From Cladorhizidae sp. MBARI D1340-BT2 (taxonomy: Eukaryota; Porifera; Demospongiae; Poecilosclerida; Cladorhizidae): a stretch of DNA of 64,000 bases. Location: positions 28,395,678-28,459,677 of the forward strand of contig JAQNBH010000011.1 in the NCBI GenBank assembly GCA_028752905.1, read 5' to 3'. The translations under genes and the position numbers were made by a program. Positions 24,449 through 37,893 of the stretch are shown here, piece after piece; the first letter of the stretch is position 1; each line of letters starts with the position of its first letter. The notes under the pieces are model-generated. The model had not been told where the DNA came from and did no database searches. It worked only from the letters and a program-made list of their open reading frames with translations.

Positions 24449-25841
24449 CTAAGAACTCTGGTTTGTAGCAAGACATGCACTCTGGTGTATATCAGTCATG
24501 AACTCTGTATCAAGCCATGAACTCTGGTGTCTTATGCCATGAATTCTAGAGTGTGTCAAGCAATGTACTCTCGTGTGCATCAAGCCGTGAACTATGGTGT
24601 GCATCAAGCCATGAACTATGGTGTGCATCAAGCCATGAACAACTCTGGTGTACATCAAGCCATGAACTCTGGCATGCAATAACCCATGAACTCTGGTGTG
24701 CATCAAGCCATGAATTCTGGTCTGCATCAAGCCATGAACTTTGGTGTGCATCAAGCCATGAACTCTGGTTGGTATCAAGCCATGTACTCTGGTGTGTACC
24801 AAGCCATGAACTCTGGTATGTATCAAGCCATGAACACATGTGTACATCAAGCTATGAACTATGTGCTATGAAATCTGGTGTGTAGCAAGACATGAACTCT
24901 GGTGTGCAGCAAGCCATAAACTCTGGTATGCTTCAAGCCATTAAATTTGGTGTGCATCAAGCCAAGAACTCTGGTGGGTATGAAGCTATGAACTCTGGTG
25001 TGTAGCAAGCCATGAACTCTGGCGTGCAGCAAGCCATTAACTTTGGCATGCATCAAGCCATGAACTCAGGTGTGTATCAAGCTATGAACTCTGGGGTGTA
25101 GTAAAACATGAACTCTGGTATGCATCAAGGCATGAACTCGGATGTGTATCAAGCTATGAACTCTGGTGTGTAGCAAGACATGCACTCTGGTGTATATCAG
25201 TCATGAACTCTGTATCAAGCCATGAACTCTGGTGTCTTATGCCATGAATTCTGGAGTGTGTCAAGCCATGAACTCTGGTGTGCATCAACCAATGAACTCT
25301 GGTGTGCATCAAGCCATGAACTCTGGTGTGCATCAAGCCATGAACTCTATTGTGTATCAAGCTATTAACTCTGATTTGCATCAACCCATGAACTCTGGTG
25401 TGCACCAAGCCATTAACTATGATGTGCATAATGCCATGAACTCTGGTGTGTACCAAGCCATGAACTCTGGTATGCATCAAGCCATGAACACATGTGTACA
25501 TCAAGCTATGAACACTGGAATGCAGCAACCTATGAACTCTGATGTATATCAAGCTATGAAATCTGGTGTGTAGCAAGACATGAACTCTGGTGTGCAGCAA
25601 GCCATAATCTCTGGTATGCTTCAAGCCATGAAATTTGGTATGCATCAAGCCAACAACTCTGGTGGGTATGAAGCTATGAACTCTGGTGTGTAGCAACCCA
25701 TGAACTCTGGCGTACAGCAAGCCATTAACTTTGGCATGCATCAAGCCATGAACTCAGGTGTGTATCAAGCTATGAACTCTGGGGTGTAGTAAAACATGAA
25801 CTCTGGTGTGCATCAAGGCATGAACTCGGATTTGTATCAAG
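24449..25841 (+). repeat. 1,393-bp higher-order repeat, copy 2
   Basis: Head-to-tail with 25842-27234 at exactly 1,393 bp. Translated shadows over its second half are identical between copies, so the divergence is very low. Confidence 0.9.
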
Positions 25842-27234
25842 CTAAGAACTCTGGTGTGTAGCAAGACATGCACTCTGGTGTATATCAGTCATGAACTCTG
25901 TATCAAGCCATGAACTCTGGTGTCTTATGCCATGAATTCTGGAGTGTGTCAAGCAATGTACTCTCGTGTGCATCAAGCCGTGAACTATGGTGTGCATCAA
26001 GCCATGAACTATGGTGTGCATCAAGCCATGAACAACTCTGGTGTACATCAAGCCATGAACTCTGGCATGCAATAACCCATGAACTCTGGTGTGCATCAAG
26101 CCATGAATTCTGGTCTGCATCAAGCCATGAACTTTGGTGTGCATCAAGCCATGAACTCTGGTGGGTATCAAGCCATGTACTCTGGTGTGTACCAAGCCAT
26201 GAACTCTGGTATGTATCAAGCCATGAACACATGTGTACATCAAGTTATGAACTCTGTTCTATGAAATCTGGTGTGTAGCAAGACATGAACTCTGGTGTGC
26301 AGCAAGCCATAAACTCTGGTATGCTTCAAGCCATTAAATTTGGTGTGCATCAAGCCAAGAACTCTGGTGGGTATGAAGCTATGAACTCTGGTGTGTAGCA
26401 AGCCATGAACTCTGGCATGCAGCAAGCCATTAACTTTGGCATGCATCAAGCCATGAACTCAGGTGTGTATCAAGCTATGAACTCTGGGGTGTAGTAAAAC
26501 ATGAACTCTGGTATGCATCAAGGTATGAACTCGGATGTGTATCAAGCTATGAACTCTGGTGTGTAGCAAGACATGCACTCTGGTGTATATCAGTCATGAA
26601 CTCTGTATCAAGCCATGAACTCTGGTGTCTTATGCCATGAATTCTGGAGTGTGTCAAGCCATGAACTCTGGTGTGCATCAACCAATGAACTCTGGTGTGC
26701 ATCAAGCCATGAACTCTGGTGTGCATCAAGCCATGAACTCTATTGTGTATCAAGCTATTAACTCTGATTTGCATCAACCCATGAACTCTGGTGTGCACCA
26801 AGCCATTAACTATGATGTGCATAATGCCATGAACTCTGGTGTGTACCAAGCCATGAACTCTGGTATGCATCAAGCCATGAACACATGTGTACATCAAGCT
26901 ATGAACACTGGAATGCAGCAACCTATGAACTCTGATGTATATCAAGCTATGAAATCTGGTGTGTAGCAAGACATGAACTCTGGTGTGCAGCAAGCCATAA
27001 TCTCTGGTATGCTTCAAGCCATGAAATTTGGTATGCATCAAGCCAACAACTCTGGTGGGTATGAAGCTATGAACTCTGGTGTGTAGCAACCCATGAACTC
27101 TGGCGTACAGCAAGCCATTAACTTTGGCATGCATCAAGCCATGAACTCAGGTGTGTATCAAGCTATGAACTCTGGGGTGTAGTAAAACATGAACTCTGGT
27201 GTGCATCAAGGCATGAACTCGGATTTGTATCAAG
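25842..27234 (+). repeat. 1,393-bp higher-order repeat, copy 3
   Basis: Near identical to copy 2. A fourth, partial copy begins at 27235 and departs from the pattern after about 28,100. Confidence 0.9.
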
Positions 27235-29448
27235 CTAAGAACTCTGGTGTGTAGCAAGACATGCACTCTGGTGTATATCAGTCATGAACTCTGTATCAAG
27301 CCATGAACTCTGGTGTCTTATGCCATGAATTCTGGAGTGTGTCAAGCAATGTACTCTCGTGTGCATCAAGCCGTGAACTATGGTGTGCATCAAGCCATGA
27401 ACTATGGTGTGCATCAAGCCATGAACAACTCTGGTGTACATCAAGCCATGAACTCTGGCATCCAATAACCCATGAACTCTGGTGTGCATCAAGCCATGAA
27501 TTCTGGTCTGCATCAAGCCATGAACTTTGGTGTGCATCAAGCCATGAACTCTGGTGGGTATCAAGCCATGTACTCTGGTGTGTACCAAGCCATGAACTCT
27601 GGTATGTATCAAGCCATGAACACATGTGTACATCAAGTTATGAACTCTGTGCTATGAAATCTGGTGTGTAGCAAGACATGAACTCTGGTGTGCAGCAAGC
27701 CATAAACTCTGGTATGCTTCAAGCCATTAAATTTGGTGTGCATCAAGCCAAGAACTCTGGTGGGTATGAAGCTATGAACTCTGGTGTGTAGCAAGCCATG
27801 AACTCTGGCGTGCAGCAAGCCATTAACTTTGGCATGCATCAAGCCATGAACTCAGGTGTGTATCAAGCTATGAACTCTGGGGTGTAGTAAAACATGAACT
27901 CTGGTATGCATCAAGGCATGAACTCGGATGTGTATCAAGCTATGAACTCTGGTGTGTAGCAAGACATGCACTCTGGTGTATATCAGTCATGAACTCTGTA
28001 TCAAGCCATGAACTCTGGTGTCTTATGCCATGAATTCTGGAGTGTGTCAAGCCATGAACTCTGGTGTGCATCAACCAATGAACTCTGGTGTGCATCAAGC
28101 AATGAACTCTTGTGTGCATCAAGCCAAGAACAACTCTAGTGTACATCAAGTCATGAACTGTGGTGTGCATCAACCCATGAACTCTCGTGTGCATCAAGCC
28201 ATGAACTATGGTGTGCATCAAGCCATGAACTTTGGTTTGCATCAAGCCATGAACTCTGGTGGGTAACAAGCCATGAACTATGGTGTGTAGCAAGCCATGA
28301 ATTCTGAAGTGCAGCAAGCCATGAAGTCTGGCATGCATCAAGCAATAAACTCTGGTGTGTATCAAGCTATGAACTCTGGTGGTTAGGAAGTCATGAACTC
28401 TGGTGTGTACCAGTCATGAACTCTGTATTAAGCCATGAACTCAGGTGTATCAAGCTATGAACTCTGGTGTGTAGCAATCATGGAACTCTGTTTCAAGCCA
28501 TGAACTCTGGTGTGTGTCAAGCCATGAACTCTGGTTTGCATCCAGCCATGAACTCTGGTATGTATCAAGCTATTAACTCTGGTGTGCATCAATCCATGAA
28601 CTCTGGTGTGCATCAATCCATGAACTCTGGTGTGCATCAAGCCATGAAATCTGGTGTGCAGCAAGCGATGAACTCTATGAACTCTGGTGTGCATCAAACC
28701 ATGAACTCTGGTGTGTAGCAAGCCATGAACTCTGATGTGCAGCAAGCCATGAACTCTGGCATGTATCAAGCCATGAACTCTGGTGTTTCAAGCCATGAAA
28801 TCATGAACTCTGGTGTGCATCAAGCCATGAACTCGGGTGTGCAACAAGCCATGAACTCTAGTTTGCATCAAGCCATGAACACATGTGTACATCAAGCTAT
28901 GAACACTGGAATGCAGCAACCTATGAATTCTGATGTGTATCAAGCTATGAAATCTGGTGTGTAGCAAGACATGAACTCTGGTGTGCTTCAAGCCATGAAA
29001 TTTGGTGTGCATCAAGCCATGAACTCTGGTGGGTATCAAGCCATGTACTCTGGTGTGTACCAAGCCATGAACTCTGGTATGCATCAAGCCATGAACACAT
29101 GTGTACATCAAGCTATGAACACTGGAATGCAGCAACCTATGAACTCTGATGTATATCAAGCTATGAAATCTGGTGTGTAGCAAGACATGAACTCTGGTGT
29201 GCAGCAAGCCATAAACTCTGGTATGCTTCAAGCCATGAAATTTGGTGTGCATAAAGCCAACAACTCTGGTGGGTATGAAGCTATTAACTCTGGTGTGTAG
29301 CAAGCCATGAACTCTGGCGTGCAGCAAGCCATTAACTTTGGCATGCATCAAGCCATGAACTCAGGTGTGTATCAAGCTATGAACTCTGGGGTGTAGTAAA
29401 ACATGAACTCTGGTGTGCATCAAGGCATGAACTCGGATTTGTATCAAG
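27235..29448 (+). repeat. 2.3-kb right-block segment, copy 2 (2,214 bp)
   Basis: Counterpart of 20319-22628, lacking four monomers. Its first part also serves as the fourth partial copy of the 1,393-bp unit. Confidence 0.85.
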
Positions 29449-30599
29449 CTAATAACTCTGGTGTGTAGCAAGACATGCACTCTGGTGTATATCAGTCATG
29501 AACTCTGTATCAAGCCATGAACTCTGGTGTCTTATGCCATGAATTCTGGAGTGTGTCAAGCAATGAACTCTCGTGTGCATCAAGCCATGAACTATGGTGT
29601 GCATCAAGCCATGAACTATGGTGTGCATCAAGCCATGAACAACTCTGGTGTACATCAAGCCATGAACTCTGGCATGCAATAACACATGAACTCTGGTGTG
29701 CATCAAGCCATGAATTCTGGTCTGCATCAAGCCATGAACTTTGGTGTGCATCAAGCCATGGACTCTTGTGGGTATCAAGCCATGTACTCTGGTGTGTACC
29801 AAGCCATGAACTCTGGTATGTATCAAGCCATGAACACATGTGTACATCAAGCTATGAACTCTGTGCTATGAAATCTGGTGTGTAGCAAGACATGAACTCT
29901 GGTGTGCAGCAAGCCATAAACTCTGGTATGCTTCAAGCCATTAAATTTGGTGTGCATCAAGCCAAGAACTCTGGTGGGTATGAAGCTATGAACTCTGGTG
30001 TGTAGCAAGCCATGAACTCTGGCGTGCAGCAAGCCATTAACTTTGGCATGCATCAAGCCATGAACTCAGGTGTGTATCAAGCTATGAACTCTGGGGTGTA
30101 GTAAAACATGAACTCTGGTGTGCATCAAGGCATGAACTCGGATGTGTATCAAGCTATGAACTCTGGTGTGTAGCAAGACATGCACTCTGGTGTATATCAG
30201 TCATGAACTCTGTATCAAGCCATGAACTCTGGTGTGCATCAAGCCATGAAATCTGGTGTGCAGCAAGCGATGAACTCTATGAACTCTGGTGTGCATCAAA
30301 CCATGCACTCTGGTGTGTAGCAAGCCATGAACTCTGATGTGCAGCAAGCCATGAACTCTGGCATGTATCAAGCCATGAACTCTGGTGTTTCAAGCCATGA
30401 AATCATGAACTCTGGTGTGCATCAAGCCATGAATTCGGGTGTGCAACAAGCCATGAACTCTAGTTTGTATCAAGCCATGAACACATGTGTACATCAAGCT
30501 ATGAACACTGGAATGCAGCAACCTATGAATTCTGATGTGTATCAAGCTATGAAATCTGGTGTGTAGCAAGACATGAACTCTGGTGTGCTTCAAGCCATG
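29449..30599 (+). repeat. Right-block segment between higher-order units
   Basis: Starts like the 1,393-bp unit (29449-30200), then a jump near 30,235 leads into the monomer order of 28,630-29,000. Confidence 0.7.
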
Positions 30600-33500
30600 A
30601 AATTTGGTGTGCATCAAGCCAAGAACTCTGGTGGGTATGAAGCTATGAACTCTGGTGTGTAGCAAGCCATGAACTCTGGCTTGCAGCATGCCATTAACTT
30701 TGGTATGCATCAAGCCATGAACTCAGGTGTGTATCAAGCTATGAACTCTGGGGTGTAGTAAAACATGAACTCTGGTGTGCATCAAGGCATGAACTCGGAT
30801 GTGTATCAATCTATGAACTCTGGTGTGTAGCAAGACATGCACTCTGGTGTATATCAGTCATGAACTCTGTATCAAGCCATGAACTCTGGTGTCTTATGCC
30901 ATGAATTCTGGAGTGTGTCAAGCCATTAACTCTGGTGTGCATCATCCAATGAACTCTGGTGTGCATCAAGCAATGAACTCTTGTGTGCATCAAGCCAAGA
31001 ACAACTCTAGTGTACATCAAGTCATGAACGGTGGTGTGCATCAACCCATGAACTCTCGTGTGCATCAAGCCATGAACTATGGTGTGAATCAAGCCATGAA
31101 CTATGGTGTGCATCAAGCCATGAACAACTCTGGTATATATCAAGCCATGAACTCTGGCGTGCATCAAGCCATGAACTCTGTTGTGCATCAAGCCATGAAC
31201 TCTGGTGTGCATCAAGCCATGAACTTTGGTTTGCATCAAGCCATGAACTCTGATGTGTAGCAAGCCATGAACTCTGACGTGCAGCAAGCCATGAACTCTG
31301 GCATGTATCAAGCCATGAACTCTGGTGTTTTAAGCCATGAAATCTGGTGTGTAGCAAGACATGAACTCTAGTGTGCATCAAGCCATGAATTCGGGTGTGC
31401 AACAAGCCATGAACTCTAGTTTGCATCAAGCCATGAACACATGTGTACATCAAGCTATGAACACTGGAATGCAGCAACCTATGAACTCTGATGTGTATCA
31501 AGCTATGAACTCTGGTGTGTAGCAAGACATGCAATCTGGTGTCTTATGCCATGAATTCTGGAGTGTGTCAAGCCATGAACTCTGGTGTGCATCAACCAAT
31601 GAACTCTGGTGTGCATCAAGCCATGAACTCTGGTGTGCATCAAGCCATGAACTCTGTTGTGTATCAAGCTATTAACTCTGGTTTGCATCAACCCATGAAC
31701 TCTGGTGTGCACCAAGCTAATAACTCTGATGTGCATAATGCCATGAACTCTGGTGTGTAGCAAGCCATAAACTGCGTGCATCAAGCCATTAACTCTGGTG
31801 TGTATCAAGTTATGTATTCTGGTGTGTATATAGCAGTCATGAACTCTGTATCAAGCCATGAACTCTGGTGTGCAGCAAACCATGAACCCTGTTGTGTTAA
31901 GCCATGTACTCTGGTGTGTACCAAGCCATGAACTCGAGTATGCATCAAGCCATGAACACATGTGTACATCAAGCTATGAACACTGGAATGCAGCAAGCTA
32001 TGAACTCTGATGTGTATTAAGCTATGAAATCTGGTGTGTAGTAAGACATGAACTCTGGTGTGCAGCAAGCCATAAACTCTGGTATGCTTCAAGCCATGAA
32101 ATTTGGTGTGCATCAAGCCAAGAACTCTGGTGGGTATGAAGCAATGAACTCTGGTGTGTAGCAAGCCATGAACTCTGGCATGCAGCAAGCCATTAACTTT
32201 GGCATGCATCAAGCCATGAACTCAGGTGTGTATCAAGCTATGAACTCTGGGGTGTAGTAAAACATGAACTCTGGTGTGTAGCAAGGCATGAACTCGGATG
32301 TGTATCAAGCTATGAACTCTGGTGTGTATCAAGCTATGCATTCTGGTGTGTAGCAGTCATGAACTCTGTATCAAGCCATGAACTCTGGTGTGCAGCAAAC
32401 CATGAACCCTGGTGTGTTAAGACCAAGCCATGAACTCTGGTATGCATCAAGCCATGAACACATGTGTACATCAAGCTATGAACACTGGAATGCAGCAAGC
32501 TATGAACTCTGATGTGTATTAAGCTATGAAATCTGGTGTGTAGTAAGACATGAACTCTGGTGTGCATCAAGCCAAGAACTCTGGTGGGTATGAAGCTATG
32601 AACTCTGGTGTGTAGCAAGCCATGAACTCTGGCGTGCAGCAAGCCATTAACTTTGGCATGCATCAAGCCATGAACTCAGGTGTGTATCAAGCTATGAACT
32701 CTGGGGTGTAGTAAAACATGAACTCTGGTGTGTAGCAAGAAATGAACTCTGGTGTGTAGCAGTCATGAACTCTGTATCAAGCTGTTGTCTCAAGCCATGA
32801 ACTCTGGTGTGTGTCAAGCCATGAACTCTGGTGTGCATCAAGCCATGAAATAAAGTGTGCATCAAGCCATGAACTCTGTTGCACATCAAGCCATGCATTC
32901 TGGTGTGCATCAACTCATGAACTCTGGTGTGCATCAACAATGAACTCTGGTGCGCATCAAGCCGTGAACTTTGGTGTGCATCAAGCCATAAATTCTGGTG
33001 GGTATCAAGCCAAGAACTCTGGTGTGTAGCAAGCCATGAACTCTGACTTGCAGCAAGCCATGAACTCTGGCATGCATCAAGCCATATACTCTGGTGTGTA
33101 TCAAGCTATGAACTCTTGTGTGTAACAAGACATGAACTCTGGTCTGTAGCAGCCATGAACTCTTTATCAAGCCATGAACTATGGTGTATCAAGCCATGAA
33201 CACTGGTGTGTGTCAAGCCATCATATCTGGTGTGCATCAAGCCATGAACTCTGGTATGTATCAAGTTATTAACTCTGGTATGTAGCAAGACATGAACTCT
33301 GGTATGTATCGAGCTATGAAGACTGGGGTGTAGCAAAACATGAACTCTGGTGTGTAGCATGACATGAACTCTGGTGTGTAGCAGTCACGAACTCTGTATC
33401 ATGCCATAAACTCTGGTGTCTCAAGCCCTGAACTCTGGTGTTTCTCAAGCCATGAACTCTGGTGTGCATCAAGCCATGAACTATGGTGAGCATCAAGCCA

Positions 33501-34426
33501 TGAACAACTCTGGTGTACATCAAGCCCTGAACTCTGGCATGCAATAACCCATGAACTCTGGTGTGCATCAAGCCATGAATTCTGGTCTGCATCAAGCCAT
33601 GAACTTTGGTGTGCATCAAGCCATGAACTCTGGTGGGTATCAAGCCATGTACTCTGGTGTGTACCAAGCCATGAACTCTGATATGCATCAAGCCATGAAC
33701 ACATGTGTACATCAAGCTATGAACACTGGAATGCAGTAACCTATGAACTCTGATGTATATCAAGCTATGAAATCTGGTGTGTAGCAAGACATGAACTCTG
33801 GTGTGCAGCAAGCCATTAACTTTGGCATGCATCAAGCCATGAACTCAGGTGTGTATCAAGCTATGAACTCTGGGGTGTAGTAAAACATGAACTCTGGTGT
33901 GCATCAAGGCATGAACTCGGATTTGTATCAAGCTAAGAACTCTGGTGTGTAGCAAGACATGCACTCTGGTGTATATCAGTCATGAACTCTGTATCAAGCC
34001 ATGAACTCTGGTGTCTTATATCATGAATTCTGGAGTGTGTCAAGCAATGAACTCTCGTGTGCATCAAGCCATGAACTATGGTGTGCATCAAGCCATGAAC
34101 TATGGTGTGCATCAAGCCATGAACAACTCTGGTGTACATCAAGCCATGAACTCTGGCATGCAATAACCCATGAACTCTGGTGTGCATCAAGCCATGAATT
34201 CTGGTCTGCATCAAGCCATGAACTTTGGTGTGCATCAAGCCATGAACTCTGGTGGGTATCAAGCCATATACTCTGGTGTGTACCAAGCCATGAACTCTGG
34301 TATGCATCAAGCCATGAACACATGTGTACATCAAGCTATGAACTCTGTGCTATGAAATCTGGTGTGTAGCAAGACATGAACTCTGGTGTGCAGCAAGCCA
34401 TAAACTCTGGTATGCTTCAAGCCATT
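30600..34426 (+). repeat. 3,827-bp tandem duplication, copy 1
   Basis: Landmark monomers at 30811, 31503, 31805, 32334 and 32692 recur at exactly +3,827. From 33,400 onward the offset is 3,825 because of a 2-bp deletion (actctgg to actgg) near 37,230. The outer limits are approximate, within tens of bases. Confidence 0.9.
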
Positions 34427-37400
34427 AAATTTGGTGTGCATCAAGCCAAGAACTCTGGTGGGTATGAAGCTATGAACTCTGGTGTGTAGCAAGCCATGAA
34501 CTCTGGCGTGCAGCATGCCATTAACTTTGGTATGCATCAAGCCATGAACTCAGGTGTGTATCAAGCTATGAACTCTGGGGTGTAGTAAAACATGAACTCT
34601 GGTGTGCATCAAGGCATGAATTCGGATGTGTATCAATCTATGAACTCTGGTGTGTAGCAAGACATGCACTCTGGTGTATATCAGTCATGAACTCTGTATC
34701 AAGCCATGAACTCTGGTGTCTTATGCCATGAATTCTGGAGTGTGTCAAGCCATTAACTCTGGTGTGCATCATCCAATGAACTCTGGTGTGCATCAAGCAA
34801 TGAACTCTTGTGTGCATCAAGCCAAGAACAACTCTAGTGTACATCAAGTCATGAACGGTGGTGTGCATCAACCCATGAACTCTCGTGTGCATCAAGCCAT
34901 GAACTATGGTGTGAATCAAGCCATGAACTATGGTGTGCATCAAGCCATGAACAACTCTGGTATATATCAAGCCATGAACTCTGGCGTGCATCAAGCCATG
35001 AACTCTGTTGTGCATCAAGCCATGAACTCTGGTGTGCATCAAGCCATGAACTTTGGTTTGCATCAAGCCATGAACTCTGATGTGTAGCAAGCCATGAACT
35101 CTGATGTGCAGCAAGCCATGAACTCTGGCATGTATCAAGCCATGAACTCTGGTGTTTTAAGCCATGAAATCTGGTGTGTAGCAAAACATGAACTCTAGTG
35201 TGCATCAAGCCATGAATTCGGGTGTGCAACAAGCCATGAACTCTAGTTTGCATCAAGCCATGAACACATGTGTACATCAAGCTATGAACACTGGAATGCA
35301 GCAACCTATGAACTCTGATGTGTATCAAGCTATGAACTCTGGTGTGTAGCAAGACATGCAATCTGTTGTCTTATGCCATGAATTCTGGAGTGTGTCAAGC
35401 CATGAACTCTGGTGTGCATCAACCAATGAACTCTGGTGTGCATCAAGCCATGAACTCTGGTGTGCATCAAGCCATGAACTCTGTTGTGTATCAAGCTATT
35501 AACTCTGGTTTGCATCAACCCATGAACTCTGGTGTGCACCAAGCTAATAACTCTGATGTGCATAATGCCATGAACTCTGGTGTGTAGCAAGCCATAAACT
35601 GCGTGCATCAAGCCATTAACTCTGGTGTGTATCAAGTTATGTATTCTGGTGTGTATATAGCAGTCATGAACTCTGTATCAAGCCATGAACTCTGGTGTGC
35701 AGCAAACCATGAACCCTGTTGTGTTAAGCCATGTACTCTGGTGTGTACCAAGCCATGAACTCGAGTATGCATCATGCCATGAACACATGTGTACATCAAG
35801 CTATGAACACTGGAATGCAGCAAGCTATGAACTCTGATGTGTATTAAGCTATGAAATCTGGTGTGTAGTAAGACATGAACTCTGGTGTGCAGCAAGCCAT
35901 AAACTCTGGTATGCTTCAAGCCATGAAATTTGGTGTGCATCAAGCCAAGAACTCTGGTGGGTATGAAGCAATGAACTCTGGTGTGTAGCAAGCCATGAAC
36001 TCTGGCATGCAGCAAGCCATTAACTTTGGCATGCATCAAGCCATGAACTCAGGTGTGTATCAAGCTATGAACTCTGGGGTGTAGTAAAACATGAACTCTG
36101 GTGTGTAGCAAGGCATGAACTCGGATGTGTATCAAGCTATGAACTCTGGTGTGTATCAAGCTATGCATTCTGGTGTGTAGCAGTCATGAACTCTGTATCA
36201 AGCCATGAACTCTGGTGTGCAGCAAACCATGAACCCTGGTGTGTTAAGACCAAGCCATGAACTCTGGTATGCATCAAGCCATGAACACATGTGTACATCA
36301 AGCTATGAACACTGGAATGCAGCAAGCTATGAACTCTGATGTGTATTAAGCTATGAAATCTGGTGTGTAGTAAGACATGAACTCTGGTGTGCATCAAGCC
36401 AAGAACTCTGGTGGGTATGAAGCTATGAACTCTGGTGTGTAGCAAGCCATGAACTCTGGCGTGCAGCAAGCCATTAACTTTTGCATGCATCAAGCCATGA
36501 ACTCAGGTGTGTATCAAGCTATGAACTCTGGGGTGTAGTAAAACATGAACTCTGGTGTGTAGCAAGAAATGAACTCTGGTGTGTAGCAGTCATGAACTCT
36601 GTATCAAGCTGTTGTCTCAAGCCATGAACTCTGGTGTGTGTCAAGCCATGAACTCTGGTGTGCATCAAGCCATGAAATAAAGTGTGCATCAAGCCATGAA
36701 CACTGTTGCACATCAAGCCATGCATTCTGGTGTGCATCAACTCATGAACTCTGGTGTGCATCAACAATGAACTCTGGTGCGCATCAAGCCGTGAACTTTG
36801 GTGTGCATCAAGCCATAAATTCTGGTGGGTATCAAGCCAAGAACTCTGGTGTGTAGCAAGCCATGAACTCTGACTTGCAGCAAGCCATGAACTCTGGCAT
36901 GCATCAAACCATATACTCTGGTGTGTATCAAGCTATGAACTCTTGTGTGTAACAAGACATGAACTCTGGTCTGTAGCAGCCATGAACTCTTTATCAAGCC
37001 ATGAACTATGGTGTATCAAGCCATGAACACTGGTGTGTGTCAAGCCATCATATCTGGTGTGCATCAAGCCATGAACTCTGGTATGTATCAAGTTATTAAC
37101 TCTGGTATGTAGCAAGACATGAACTCTGGTATGTATCGAGCTATGAAGACTGGGGTGTAGCAAAACATGAACTCTGGTGTGTAGCATGACATGAACTCTG
37201 GTGTGTAGCAGTCACGAACTCTGTATCATGCCATAAACTGGTGTCTCAAGCCCTGAACTCTGGTGTTTCTCAAGTCATGAACTCTGGTGTGCATCAAGCC
37301 ATGAACTATGGTGAGCATCAAGCCATGAACAACTCTGGTGTACATCAAGCCCTGAACTCTGGCATGCAATAACCCATGAACTCTGGTGTGCATCAAGCCA

Positions 37401-37893
37401 TGAATTCTGGTCTGCATCAAGCCATGAACTTTGGTGTGCATCAAGCCATGAACTCTGGTGGGTATCAAGCCATGTACTCTGGTGTGTACCAAGCCATGAA
37501 CTCTGATATGCATCAAGCCATGAACACATGTGTACATCAAGCTATGAACACTGGAATGCAGTAACCTATGAACTCTGATGTATATCAAGCTATGAAATCT
37601 GGTGTGTAGCAAGACATGAACTCTGGTGTGCAGCAAGCCATTAACTTTGGCATGCATCAAGCCATGAACTCAGGTGTGTATCAAGCTATGAACTCTGGGG
37701 TGTAGTAAAACATGAACTCTGGTGTGCATCAAGGCATGAACTCGGATTTGTATCAAGCTAAGAACTCTGATGTGTAGCAAGACATGCACTCTGGTGTATA
37801 TCAGTCATGAACTCTGTATCAAGCCATGAACTCTGGTGTCTTATATCATGAATTCTGGAGTGTGTCAAGCAATGAACTCTCGTGTGCATCAAG
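34427..37893 (+). repeat. 3,827-bp tandem duplication, copy 2 (interrupted)
   Basis: Follows copy 1 until about 37,893, where the order jumps back about 1,639 bp to start the next duplication. The remainder of the unit resumes at about 39,533. Confidence 0.85.
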
